From the NCBI RefSeq assembly GCF_001039355.2, contig NW_019774055.1, positions 1-23,281 on the forward strand: a stretch of DNA of 23,281 nucleotides, written 5' to 3'. Below are positions 1 through 9,479 of this stretch, in pieces. The translations under genes were made by a program, and so were the position numbers. Within the stretch, counting starts at the first letter, position 1. Every line of letters starts with the position of its first letter. This stretch comes from Lingula anatina. Taxonomy: Eukaryota > Brachiopoda > Lingulata > Lingulida > Lingulidae. Below the pieces are notes generated by a model. It made no database searches, was not told the origin of the DNA, and was given only the letters and a program-made list of their open reading frames with translations.

Positions 1-327
1 TATGACTGGATGATACGAAATGTCCATAAAATTGAAAAATCACCACCAAATTTCACCAAATTTATATGACATACCTGTATATATTGTAGGAGTTCATACA
101 TTTATATATTATATTGCACCATTTTTCTTTAAGGGGAACAACAGCTGGATTTGATAGTTTTCAATTGTTATTTTATTGAAACCTGATTGTGTCGCGCGAG
201 TATCTTTATTTTAGGTTTACAGAACAGTGCATTGCCCTTACATAACATATGCTATTATGTCAGAATCAATATTTTGTAGGATAGCCACGTGATCTCAATA
301 TGGCCACCACTCTTCTAGGCTCTTCTA

Positions 328-1527
328 GTCCCACCCCCAGTTTCGTGTGCTTTTATTTATAAATGATCACATCACAGGATTTAATTGCTATAAATGATGA
401 TTTTCATTACAGATACAATAACTTACATGATTATTGGTACAGAAAATACAAACTAGCAGTTAAGATATCCATATTTCATACCATTTATTCACATTTATTA
501 CATGTACCCCCTCAAATCCGATGTTCCACTGTCATTTCCATGGAGGTAAAGAAATGCCCATTAAATTGAAATGACACATCCAAAAGTCACCAAATTTACA
601 CACATTTAGCAATATGGTGTGCTCGTTAAAGGTCATGTGTCTATTAGAGTGTGTGGCTACCGCGCACTGTAATTATCTCCTGTAGACGGCGCCACCGTCT
701 TCAATAAGGGTAACAATTCTGTTTTGTGGGATTTTGCCCCATTTTTCCTAAAAAGCTTGGCGGAATTGGTCCGAACTAATTGGGGTTTGGTTTTCCTCTG
801 GATTGCACACCTCAATTCATGGCACGGGTGCTCAGTAGGTTTATTATCAGGATTCAAAGATGGTTTATCCAGCCTCAGAACATTGGGTTTCTGCAAAAAA
901 ACACTCACCACATGAGAACTGTGTGCAAGTGGGCTGTCATGATGAAACCCAATGTTCAGAGGATAGAGCAACCACCTTTGAGCCAAGTTATTAACCTTAC
1001 TTAACATCTGTGGTTTGAATTGAAGTGTGCAATTAAAAGGAGAACCAAACTCCTAATAATCTGGACCAACTCCCCCAAGCTCTTTAGGAAGAATGGGACA
1101 ATATCCCATAAAACAGAATTGTTACCCTTGTTGAGGCAGGCCGCGCCACCTACAGGAAGTTATTACAGTACGCGGTAAACACAAACGCTATTAGACAAGG
1201 AACCTTTAACGCCGACACTCTACTGCTAAATGTGTGTAAATTTGGTGCCATTTGGTAGTGTCATTTCAATTTAATGGACATTTCTTAACCTCTGTGAAAA
1301 TCACAAAGAAACGTCGGATTTGAGGGGGTACATGTTATAAATGTGAATAAATGGTATTAAATATTGATATCTTCACCGCTAGTTTGTATTCTCTGTATCA
1401 CTAATCATGTAAGTTATGGTATCTGGAATGAAAATCACTATTTATAACAATCTTCACCTGTGATGTGATCATTTATAAATAAAAGCACATGATACTGAAG
1501 GTGGGACAACCTTTTTCACCAATGTTG
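328..1527. mobile_element. Foldback (long inverted repeat) element inserted at TA
   Basis: Two arms of about 560 bp are inverted copies of each other: roughly 328-890 and 955-1527, with a loop of about 60 bp. Shared landmarks are TTTATAAATGATCACATCAC near each end, the CCCCCTCAAATCCGA motif at 508 and inverted near 1330, and AACATTGGGTTTC close to the centre on both sides. TA lies at 326-327 and 1528-1529. The right copy of the host block has a single TA at the matching place, so this is an insertion. The right end carries a CAACATTGG terminal sequence; the left arm has lost about 20 bp of it. No coding potential is seen. The outer 250 bp of the arms resemble the end of the composite block at 21437, so both may belong to one family. 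Confidence 0.75.
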
Positions 1528-1529
1528 TA

Positions 1530-2217
1530 GACTGATAAAGGTCCATTAATCCTCTAGGGGCTGTGTTGGCCCAGGCTCTGAAGACACTTTGGATTAGAGA
1601 GTTTCTGGTAAAGGGGAGATCCTTTGCCACTTGATTTCCAATATCTTGCCACAGGTTGTCAATGGAGTTTGCGTCTGGTGATTGGACAGGCCAGTCCACC
1701 CTGTTGATGCCATGCTGGTGAAGCCACTCTTGCGCTGTCCTGGCCCTGTGTGGTGTAGCGTTATCATCTTGAAATATAAACGTATGGTTCCTGTCCCCAA
1801 AGTTGGTTTTTTTTTCTACCAATGATAAAAGGTGTTAAAAGGTGTTTCCGTTTATCAACACCAGCTCACCAATACCGTAGAAACCAATGCACCTCTAAAC
1901 CATTATTGAAGTGGACTGTCTAGTGAGGAAATGCATATTGTCTGGCGGATGACAAGTGGGTGATGTTCTCCATACCCGTACTTATCCACCCATTTGTTAA
2001 CTGTGAATATGGACTCGTTAGAAAAAACAAAATGGCGCCAATTCTGACCCACTGCCCAGGCAATGGTTCTTGCAGCCCATGTCACTCTTCTGTGTCTGTT
2101 TACCAAGGTGAAGAGTGGTTTCTTCCTGGCAACCCTGATGTGAATACCTGAGGCATGGAGTCTTCTTTGTACAGCTCTTTTGCTAACCTCAACCTGAAAA
2201 CTGCGCGACCACTGCAA
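1530..2217 (-). pseudogene. Tc1/mariner-type transposase remnant, left block copy
   Basis: On the minus strand the segment reads as the second helix-turn-helix and catalytic core of a Tc1-type DDE transposase. It opens with VQRRLHASGIHIRVARKKP, followed by WRHFVFSNESIFTV, FQDDNATPHRART and WPVQSPDANSIDNLW. Three defects are visible. The first catalytic Asp (FSDES in the family) is Asn. The final Glu (IENLW) is Asp, at the normal 34-residue spacing. A stop follows the first block near 1903. The N-terminal DNA-binding part is absent, with unrelated repeat sequence beyond 2217. A longer apparent reading frame to 1469 runs into the foldback insertion and is not original. Confidence 0.85.
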
Positions 2218-2253
2218 CGCTAATTCCCTGCACGGCTAAAAACTCCTAAGCCT

Positions 2254-2280
2254 TGACAGCACGGGGGATCCGTCCTGTCA
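2254..2280. repeat. Hairpin, 11 bp stem with one mismatch (block copy)
   Basis: TGACAGCACGG and CCGTCCTGTCA flank a 5 nt loop. The equivalent at 22749-22775 is a perfect stem, so the mismatch arose in this copy. It sits just upstream of the transposase remnant and next to an AATGTACAGACAAAAA motif found elsewhere in the window. Confidence 0.7.
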
Positions 2281-2379
2281 AATGTACAGACAAAAAGGAG
2301 AAAATAAAAATGCACAAAAGAGGATACTGTCAATTCTGATGTAGTAATGCATAAAATGTGTAACAAGCATTAGACTGAG

Positions 2380-2592
2380 TTCCCATACCTAGATCAATCT
2401 AACAGGATCGGTTCACCTCCAAAGGGTTTCTCACTAAATTGCTTTCAGCTTAAGTGGCTTAGGATTCTGGCACGCCAGCTTCAGGGTTCAGGGTTGACAG
2501 ACATCTAAGTCTCTTACATTGATTGCAATTTAGGGAGAATCCCCTAGGAGATAGAGGGATCCACAGTTAGCGCAATAGGGTCTGGAAATGGT
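2380..2592. mobile_element. GATC-rich MITE, copy A
   Basis: This is a near-palindromic element of about 210 bp. Its arms carry TTCCCATACCTAGATC at one end and a diverged counterpart ending near GGAAATGGTCC. Inside the arms are TCTCACTAAATTGC and its inverse GCAATTTAG. It is homologous to 10491-10729 and to 22866-23070. Copies A and C lie at the same place in the two composite blocks, so this insertion predates the block duplication. There is no coding capacity. Confidence 0.75.
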
Positions 2593-2639
2593 CCCTAAGG
2601 CTTCAGGCTGATAAGAGTTCAAGTTCATACATTGAAAAT

Positions 2640-3615
2640 GCCAGAATGAGAAAAAGTGAAATTTTCACAAAAACATGCATAAATCAATAAAAAATATAAT
2701 TCAATAGAGCTGTTTTTCTAATTTGAGCTGTATGTCAGTCCTAAGAATCATTCTTGTAAGTTTAAAAAAATACAGAAAATGTTACAGAGTAACAGTGCAG
2801 AGCTCCTGGTGGATGGGAGTGATAAGTCAAATCTTGAAAATGCCAGTTTGAAAAATTAAAAATTAAAAAAGAAAAAATTACAAAAATTTTCCACTATATC
2901 TGCCATTCAATCTACCCTGTAGCTGTATTACCACTATCCCACTTGAGTTTAAAGATAATAATGTCTCAACGTGTGTATTTTATGTAATCTCATTTAATGG
3001 CCACTTCAGACTTAATTAGGCAAGCGACTTGATAGCTCTGAACTTAGCTTATGATTATCCAAGGGACCATTACAGACTGACCACCCATCTTATCCATATA
3101 CCACAAACTTAGTACTAAATGCTAGAATGAGAAATTACAGAAAATGCACAGAGCTTCTGGTGGATGGAAGTTAAAAGTCACACCTTGAAGATGCTAGTGT
3201 TTGAAAAATAATCTGATTTTTTTTAAATAAAACATAACAAAAAATTCCAATAAAGCTGCTATTCAATCTTTTAATTTAGCTGTATTAACATGATATTGAG
3301 TTTGAGAATAAAAAGGCACTGTTATTAATCTGTATCATTAATGTTGGTGTTATACATTTTTTTCTTTTGTAAACTTATTTGCAATATTAAACAACATTAC
3401 AACATTTACCTGCATAATTATCACCGATTCCTAATTATGTGACACAGTTAAGAGAGCTAAACCTATTGGACTTTACAGGGAAATCTCAACGTGTGTTTTA
3501 TGTAATCTCATTTAATGGCCACTTGAAAGGTCATTAGGCAAGTGACTTAATAGCTCTGAATTTAGCTAGTGATTACCCAAGGGACAATTACGTACTGACC
3601 ACCATCCATATACAG
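2640..3615. repeat. Diverged tandem duplication, dispersed repeat family R
   Basis: Two diverged direct copies occupy roughly 2753-3110 and 3115-3615. Matching landmarks are CAGAGCTCCTGGTGGATGGG at 2798 versus a close match at 3149 (offset about 351), and TCTCAACGTGTGT at 2964 versus 3484 (offset 520). The second copy is therefore about 169 bp longer inside, around 3310-3480. Both contain a TTGAAAATGC(C/T)AG motif that recurs at 2640, 4398, 4735 and on the other strand near 9610. No open reading frame of note was seen. Confidence 0.75.
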
Positions 3616-4032
3616 TAGCCCCATATAGCACTCTATAGAACTGCATTGCTTCCAAAACAGAAAACAATCACACTGATTTTCCAACACAAATTGCACCTCA
3701 ATCCTATGAAACTGTTCAGTAAGTTTGAGTATCATAAGTAATATGGTTCGTTAATATATCAGGTAGCGCGAATCTCAAATTGTTTCTCACATACCCGCAT
3801 CGTCTTCGACGGCAGATCAAAATCTTTACGTGGCACGCAAACAAAATTGATCCACTGTCTTCTCATTTTCTATTTTTTACCCTAAAGAAATGAAACAAAA
3901 CTTCGTCAATAGTGCAACTAGTACTGTTGCCTCCATGCACCACACAATAGCGTCCTTTGCCTCTCTTCAACTTGTTTCAGTTAGAATGATGAGAAACACA
4001 ACCCGCTTCAAGCTTCCAAACTATTCAGCAGC
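3616..4032. other. Unassigned stretch with CpG-containing segment
   Basis: No repeat match or gene was recognised in the first part. From about 3760 the sequence becomes less AT-rich and holds scattered CpGs up to the candidate first exon at 4033, so it could be a promoter region. No clear TATA box was found. Confidence 0.3.
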
Positions 4033-4105
4033 ATGGCGGTGAAGCGAGTATACCAAATAGGTTACGTTATTTCCGTTTCAGCGAGTGTTAGGCAGTCGCG
4101 TTCAG
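4033..4105 (+). CDS. Possible first coding exon, unknown protein
   Basis: An ATG in a good context (CAGCATGGCGG) opens 24 codons, starting MAVKRVYQIGYVISVSASVR, and ends at a good splice donor, TTCAG|GTGAGT, in phase 1. The CpG content is higher than in the AT-rich flanks. No continuation exon was recognised downstream on the plus strand, and the peptide matches no family I know. It lies between blocks of decayed tandem repeats, so it may be chance. The start and donor are what is seen; gene status is inferred. Confidence 0.2.
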
Positions 4106-4232
4106 GTGAGTTGTTTTGCATTATCGTCAATTACACCGCATCAGGCTATCGCTCGGAAACGGGATTCCCGGGACTCGAATATTAAAAAATTCCTCAGTCG
4201 GACTACATAAAAAAACGTATGTACTTCCGTCC

Positions 4233-4760
4233 TTCTTTAATGGTCATCCTGGCAGCAGTGTCCAAAATAGGGTTTTCTTCAACTTTTATGCAATATAAGA
4301 TAATGACCATCAATTTTTAATAATAAAGTAAAAGTATCATGGATATTTAGAAAATGTGACTAGCAAAGGCCTTCAAGCCAATGGAAGTTCAAAGTCACAC
4401 CTTGAAAATGTCGATATGTGAAATTTTTAATTCCAACAAAAAACTTTATAATTTCCAGAAAGGTTAACTGATAAGACAGGTTTTTTAACTGAAGCTATAT
4501 TTTAGCCCGATGCTACTTGTCTGTAAGTTTGAGGAGTGTAAGTGACATGGTTTTCCTTTTATGGTCACTATGGAGGCAGTGCCAAAAATAGGGCTGTCTT
4601 CAATTTTGATGCAATATTACATAATGCTTAACAGCATAATGACCATAACTTTTTACTAATAAAATAAAAGTATCATTGATATTCAGAAAATGTGACATGG
4701 AAAGGTCTTCAAGGTCATGGAAGTTCAGAGTCACATCTTCAAAATGCCAAAATGTAAGAG
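4233..4760. repeat. Direct tandem repeat, period about 323 bp
   Basis: 4233-4430 and 4556-4760 are diverged direct copies. Both carry a TGGTCA...GGCAGCAGTG-like start, AAAATAGGG, TTTTATGCAATAT or TTTTGATGCAATAT, a run of AATAAA-type sequence, AGTATCAT, then CAGAAAATGTGAC, CATGGAAGTTCA and GTCACA(C/T)CTT. The last part belongs to the same family R tail seen at 2834 and 3183. The second copy holds TCAAGGTCA, an extended nuclear-receptor half-site, but the first copy does not keep it. Confidence 0.75.
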
Positions 4761-4839
4761 ATAACTGTACTGAAATGTTTTTCTTTCCAATTATAACACA
4801 TTTTTTACATAAAACAAAATAATCAATCTATTGTCATTT

Positions 4840-5105
4840 TTAAATGATCAACTAAGAAAATTGTTGACATAGGAAAATTATCAAAAGAACAATTTTAAAT
4901 GTCCAATTTGCTCCATTCTGAGATTCTGACAAACTGTAAAGATATTAGGTTATTTCCATTTTTGACACTTTGTTACACAATACACAATAACAGGTTTACC
5001 GTCTTTTTATATAATCAACTAACAATATTGTTAACATGCAGAAAATGTCCAAAGAGCACCTTTACATATCTAATTAGTTCAAAAATGAGACTGTTAACAT
5101 GCCTA
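4840..5105. repeat. Direct repeat, period about 167 bp
   Basis: ATCAACTAA at 4847 and 5014 starts two diverged copies. Each continues with (G/A)AAATTGTTGACAT or AATATTGTTAACAT, then AAAATTATC or AAAATGTCC, AAAGAGCA or AAAGAACA, a TTTAAATGTCCAATTTG- or TTTACATATCTAATTAG-like stretch, and CTGAGA or ATGAGACTG. The divergence is high but the order is collinear. A 90-codon plus-strand reading frame across here is not credible as a gene. Confidence 0.55.
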
Positions 5106-5272
5106 AGAATTAAATATGAGGAAAAACACTTTTATACAAAAAAAGGCATAACTTCACCAAAACTTAACTGATTAAGCTTATTTTCAAATCTTAATCTGTA
5201 TTTTAGTAAAATTGATCACTCCTGTGAATTTCAAGACAATTGGCCAATCGATTTTCCTTAAAATGTGTTATA

Positions 5273-5575
5273 GGTGTTGCATATATGCTGAAAAAAGTTT
5301 TAAAAAACAGCAAACGTTTATAAAAATGGCCCGATCATGCCGATTTTCGAAGTTGACCTGCGTATTATAAATATTCATCAGTTCTGTAAGTTTCAAGTAA
5401 AAGGTAAAACGGTTCTTCATTTATCGGTGTTGCATATATGCTGAAAAAAGTGAAAAAACAGCATAACCTCCATGAAAATTGCACGATCATGATTATTTTC
5501 GAACTTGACCTGCATATTATGAATATTCATCAGTTCTGTAATTTTCAAGCCAAAAAAAAAAAAACGGTTTTCCAC
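5273..5575. repeat. Tandem repeat, two units of about 153 bp
   Basis: GGTGTTGCATATATGCTGAA begins both units, at 5273 and 5426. The units share AAACAGCA, a CGATCATG motif, TTTTCGAA(G/C)TTGACCTGC, ATTAT(A/G)AATATTCATCAG and TTCTGTAA(G/T)TTTCAAG. They are more alike than the other repeat pairs in this region, so this is the youngest pair. The second ends in a 13 nt A-run at about 5552-5564. Confidence 0.85.
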
Positions 5576-5997
5576 TTATCGTGTTATCAGTAAAAGTGCA
5601 AGGCGACGACGGCGTCGACGACAGACACAGGTGACAGCTATATGTACAGACACAACTGTGTCTGTACATAAAAACAAATATGCTCTCAATAAGAGTATCG
5701 GTATAATTTAATATTTCGCGAGGTATTTCAAGGCGCAGACGAGGCACACAGCAGAAATTGATAGACCCCACTCCCTCCCCTGCAATTTGCCTCAGCCTGT
5801 CCCGACTACTGAAGTTATCTTAGACCCTGCTCCTCCTTGTTGGAGTGTGAATAGGGGAATGCATTTTAAGTGAGAACCAGTAACTAATGGACTGAGTGAT
5901 GCACATTTACATTTTATCAATAGCTAAAATACAATATGAAGTAAAATAATGTAAGTTCAAATGTACCTACGCAGTTAATGACAATTAATTTAAAATA
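5576..5997. other. Intergenic stretch with a near-perfect palindrome
   Basis: 5641-5670 is an inverted repeat: TATGTACAGACACA, two central bases, then TGTGTCTGTACATA, with 14 bp arms and no mismatch. A GACGACGGCGTCGACGAC cluster lies just before it at about 5605. A minus-strand reading frame over this part (5517-5771) has no recognisable features. Nothing else was seen up to the transposon at 5998. Confidence 0.6.
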
Positions 5998-8378
5998 CAG
6001 ATTTGACATTTTATATGGAATATTTCAGTTACAAAGGTATACCTTGGAAAAAATGCGTTCTTTTTTTTTAACTCAGATCATCTCATATAAAATATCTGAC
6101 TGGACAAGTGTTTGGTCGGGTGTGTCGCTACCAATTAACTGACTACAATATCTGTTGCACTGCTGCATTGTGTAATATGCAGTGATTTAATTGGGTAGTG
6201 CTCCTTTGGGCAGGTCAAAGCTTGGCTTTGACGAAGAATGGTTCTGTCAAAAAGTATCCATATGTTGTCAACTACTGCATCGAAGAATTTGAAATTCGGC
6301 ATGTAAGCGGTCGGTTTTGCAGTGCGTAAAATGAGTTAGGGAGTGTTTTACAAAATTGTGTATCTGTGCCAGAATGGCACGAAAAAGACAGACATTGCCA
6401 GACAGATTATTGTGTCACACGGAATGGTCCACACAGTTTTATAAAGTTACGCCCAGACTGATGTACCTACACAGAGACCACGCCCAATGTATCGAAATCT
6501 TACCATCAGGGTACAGTGTCTCACTTTCCTTCCTGATATGCTGCTGCAACTGAACACAAACCACCCAGTCAATTCACAGTGGGGGGCAAATTGCCACCAA
6601 AACGTGCTTTTCAAGGCTCTTAGCGAAAACCAAACTGGTTTCAGCAGGTTATAATACCAGACGACCTCTGAGGAAGCTACTGTAAACAGCAAAACAGCGT
6701 CGTCTGTTTCTCTAATGAATTGAGGACCATGACCGTTTCTGGGTAGAACACTGAGACCGCGTGGCTTTCTTTATTAAGGTCAGATTTCACCTGTACCGCT
6801 CAACTGGTCAAAACAGAGTTTACAGACATCCTGAGAGGCCAAGGACGAAGCGTGTGCAGCTTCTAAAGATATATACTACGATTATTGGCAACGTCAGTAT
6901 TTGGTGTGGATATCACATTGGTGCCAAAAGACCAGTGGTAGTCATCGATGAAAACCTGAACCAGATGAAATTAAGCAATAATCTGGGAATCAATGTGGTA
7001 TCATTTGATTGGGGGCACCTTAGGAACAATGTTAGGTTAGGAATGAGCAGCTGTCTTGGTAATCAAAATCGCCATTTTTGAACCACATAGACAATATGTG
7101 AGTAGGTCATTACTCGCCGAGTTAACGGTCTGCATGTTCTACAACAAAACTGAACCAAATTGGTCAAGTTTTGACCGTTGCCTGGATTTTTATTCCAGAT
7201 TAAAATCTAAAAACCTATCCCATTGAATGCCTTGCCGCTAGAAAGCTCTGGTAGCAGCCAGATGAGGTCAGGCGTAACAGCGACCGTTGCTGTGACAAGA
7301 CACTGACATGAGGGTCCTTTGTGGGGCGTGTAACTCTTTTAAAGACGAAAATTTGGAGAATATGGAGATCCAAAATATCGCTTTCAGTAGTTTTCTTATG
7401 ATTTAGAATGGGCAATGTATTTTTGTTTGCTGCACTGGCGAATTCAATAAATGGTCTGATGTCACAATGACATCAAACAGATTGTTAAAAGTTATTAAAA
7501 CACGATTTCAATCCTTATTTTCATCTATCTGTCTCAACTAATCAAAACAGAGTTTACAGACATCCAGAAGAGGCCTACGACGAAGCGTGTGCCGCGTCCA
7601 AAGTGACTACGGTGATTCACAGCGTCAGTATTTGGTGTGGATACCACACTGGTGCCAAAACACCAATAGAGTCATCGACAAAAACCTGAACCAGATCAAA
7701 TAAAGGAATAATCTGGGCATCACTTGACTATCATTTGAATCATTTCACCATAGGAACAATTTTAGGTTGCACGGTGAGATTGCCGCTTCACACAGAACAC
7801 ATTTAAAAGCAGGTAACTTACAAAACCAAGGGAATGAGCAGCTACCTTGGTCATCAAAATCGCCATATTTGAACCACATAGACAAAATGTGGGTAGGCAA
7901 TTACTCGCCGAATGTCCTACAACAAAAACTGGACCAGATTGGACCAAGTTTTGACCGATGCCTGGAATGTTATTCCATATTGAACTCTAAAAACTTATCC
8001 CAAGGAATGCCTTGACGCTTGAGAGCTCTGGTAGCAGCCAGAAGAGGTCAGACGTAGCAGGGACCGTTGCTGTGACTAGACACTGACAAAAGGGTCCTTT
8101 GTGGGTCGTGTAACTCTTTCACAGGTGATAATTTAGAAAATATGGAGATCCAAAGTATCTTTTTAATGGTCGTCGTATGTCATATAATAAGCAATGTAAT
8201 TTTGTTTGCTTCATTGGCGAATTCAATTAATGAACTGATGCCACAATGACATCAAAGAGATAATTTAAAGTTATTAAAACACAAATTTAATCCTTATTTT
8301 CATTTATCAACAGCAAAATAGGAAAACATGATGAAAGGTAAATTGGAAAAAAATATTCCATATTTAATGTCAAGTCTG
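5998..8378 (+). mobile_element. Tc1-like element with internal tandem duplication
   Basis: TA target sites lie at 5996-5997 and 8379-8380. The terminal inverted repeats start CAGATTTGACATTTTATATG on the left and CAGACTTGACATTAAATATG on the right, and both continue GAATATTT. They share the AATATGGAATATT core with the elements at 12107 and 16820. The length, 2381 bp, exceeds the usual 1.6 kb because an internal segment is present twice: 6799-7532 and 7533-8308, period 734 bp. The coding capacity is destroyed. The two tandem units have diverged substantially and each has separate small deletions, so the duplication is old. Confidence 0.8.
6340..8015 (+). pseudogene. Tc1-type transposase, heavily decayed, 3' half duplicated
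   Basis: Fragments in shifting frames trace a DD34E transposase. A helix-turn-helix reads TDIARQIIVSHGMVHTV near 6390. NVSIWCGYHIGAKRPVVVI lies near 6890-6950, equivalent to NVSVWGAFHVGAQNQLVFL in the 12107 element. In the second tandem unit, GEIAASHRTHLKAG leads to LPWSSKSPYLNHIDKMW near 7850-7900. There the second catalytic Asp reads as Glu and the final Glu reads as Asp, still 34 residues apart, so the active site is lost. Frameshifts and stops occur throughout both units. A conserved C-terminal SQGMP lies near 8000. The first unit has lost the part around the second catalytic residue. Confidence 0.75.
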
Positions 8379-8380
8379 TA

Positions 8381-8880
8381 CATTTACTGTTAGTCTAATA
8401 ATACTCACTTCCCATTTCAGTAACATTTTTATGATTCCTATTACAACCAAACAAAAAGATGAAAATTGTATATACATACAAGTGAAAATACATGCAAAGA
8501 TATGAGGGTAAATAAAGAAAAATGCTTGTTATTACATTGATATCTTCATTAAGTTCAATTTAAACTGAATAATAAATTCATAATTAATTACAGTTATAAA
8601 CATTGTTTAATAGTTTAACAAACAAATATATAGAAAGTTGCAAAAAAAATACTAAATCTAGATAATTCCTAAACATGACATTTCAACAAACCTATGGCAT
8701 AGACAAATAACTAATTAAATGTAATATATTTATTACAAACAAAAGCTAGACACAACAAAACAAGTTCAGATAAAGCAAGTGTTTGAGTAAATCATCCTCC
8801 TTTTGTTTATTTACATTAAAACAATCTAATATTGGCACAATGCTTATTTTTCTCCTCTCTTTATAAAAAATTACTAATTT
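8381..8880. other. AT-rich non-coding DNA
   Basis: This stretch is very AT-rich, with short A/T runs. No reading frame, repeat match or hairpin of note was seen on either strand. Confidence 0.6.
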
Positions 8881-8959
8881 AAGGATAAACCAGAAATTGA
8901 TCGTGCAGAAAAAGGAACTTGGCGACTTTGTGTCCTTGTTAGTTCTGGATTTCTTGCAC

Positions 8960-9215
8960 TCACTGGAGTCTGACGCTCATTGGACAATATGGTGGTGTCC
9001 TGACTACGGGAAGGCCCTGGTGACTGCTTATAGTGTTAGGATTCATAGGCATTTGTTGTCCGCTTGGATTCATGGCGGTAGCCTGATCACTCAAGGGAAC
9101 TGTGGGCTCTTGACTGCTGGCTTGCAGTAAGGAATGTTTGGTTGGCTGCAGCATACTTGTGTAGGTTGGCAACGGCAAAGTTTCTGCCATTAAGTTTCTG
9201 TTGCCCATGTCAGCT
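8960..9215 (-). CDS. Coding-like segment, Pro/Ser/Gln/Met-rich, unknown
   Basis: The minus strand is open for 82 codons from the ATG at 9208 to a TGA at 8960. The composition is protein-like, rich in Pro, Ser, Gln and Met, for example MNPSGQQMPMNPNTISSHQG and VVRTPPYCPMSVRLQ. The base composition is clearly less AT-rich than the flanks. A CCACAG acceptor lies at about 9216. The end contains CTCCA|GTGAGT, which could be a donor. A second minus-strand frame is also protein-like in places (FAVANLHKYAAANQTF, and ARNPELTRTQSRQVPFSARS past the TGA) but has stops, so the frame is uncertain and this may be a decayed exon. No domain was recognised. Confidence 0.3.
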
Positions 9216-9251
9216 GTGGCCTTATGTTAACAGTTTCATCTACTGACTCAC

Positions 9252-9410
9252 CAACATCCCTACCAATTGATCTTAGTTTGTCTTTTAAGCTGTCTCTTTC
9301 AATTTTTCTGTTTGCAGCCGTAAAACTTCTTGTTTCTCTTGGTGTAATTTTTTTCATTTTATGTGTGAATAGAATACTTCCACAGTCCTCAGCTTTGAAC
9401 CCAAATAAAT
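9252..9410 (-). CDS. Candidate phase 1-1 exon, basic charged protein, unknown
   Basis: On the minus strand, an acceptor (TTTTTCTTTTG about 20 nt before AAG|ATTTATTTGGG) and a strong donor (GTTG|GTGAGT) bracket 159 nt. The phase is 1 at both ends. The 53 residues include FKAEDCGSILFTHKMKK, then SFTAANRKIERDSLKDKLRS and IGRDV; the last part could form a charged helix. If not spliced at the donor, the frame runs on to a TAA at 9190. Splicing to the next acceptor would need a 38 nt intron, unusually short for an animal. The phase matches the Cys-module exons at 16.5 and 11.8 kb, but exon 3 of that gene appears to end in a stop, so a link is only a guess. No family was recognised. Confidence 0.3.
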
Positions 9411-9479
9411 CTTACCATAAGTTTACAAAAGAAAAACTTTTGTGTAACTCCAACATTAATGCTATAGATGAATAACAAT

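Larger units (their letters stand above)
1..2853. mobile_element. Composite repeat block, left copy (starts outside window)
   Basis: This stretch matches 21652-23281 in the same orientation and nearly collinearly. The order of parts is the same: AT-rich subterminal DNA, a minus-strand Tc1-type transposase remnant, an 11 bp-stem hairpin, a GATC-rich MITE, then a tail ending in a CTTGAAAATGCCAG motif. By eye the copies are roughly 90% identical where they align. The left copy lacks about 45 bp near position 110 that the right copy keeps, and it carries a 1.2 kb foldback insertion at 328-1527. Its outer end, seen in the right copy at 21437, would lie about 215 bp before the window. The far boundary is unknown, because homology still holds where the window ends. 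Confidence 0.8.

Noticed and set aside
657-1007. 116-codon minus-strand frame inside the foldback
   Set aside because: It lies across the arms and loop of a non-coding inverted repeat; overlapping plus-strand frames mirror it, and no domain is visible.
1469-1822. 117-codon minus-strand open frame as an intact protein
   Set aside because: Its last 20 or so codons come from the foldback insertion, and the rest is the transposase core with a mutated catalytic Glu. It is part of a pseudogene.
2254-2280. Helitron 3'-end hairpin
   Set aside because: No CTRR terminus follows the stem, and no Rep/helicase sequence was seen.
4713-4721. TCAAGGTCA nuclear-receptor half-site in family R
   Set aside because: It is present in one repeat copy and not conserved in the others, so there is no support for a regulatory role.
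4899-5171. 90-codon plus-strand frame
   Set aside because: It crosses a diverged direct repeat pair; the frame is not kept between copies and the composition is AT-driven.
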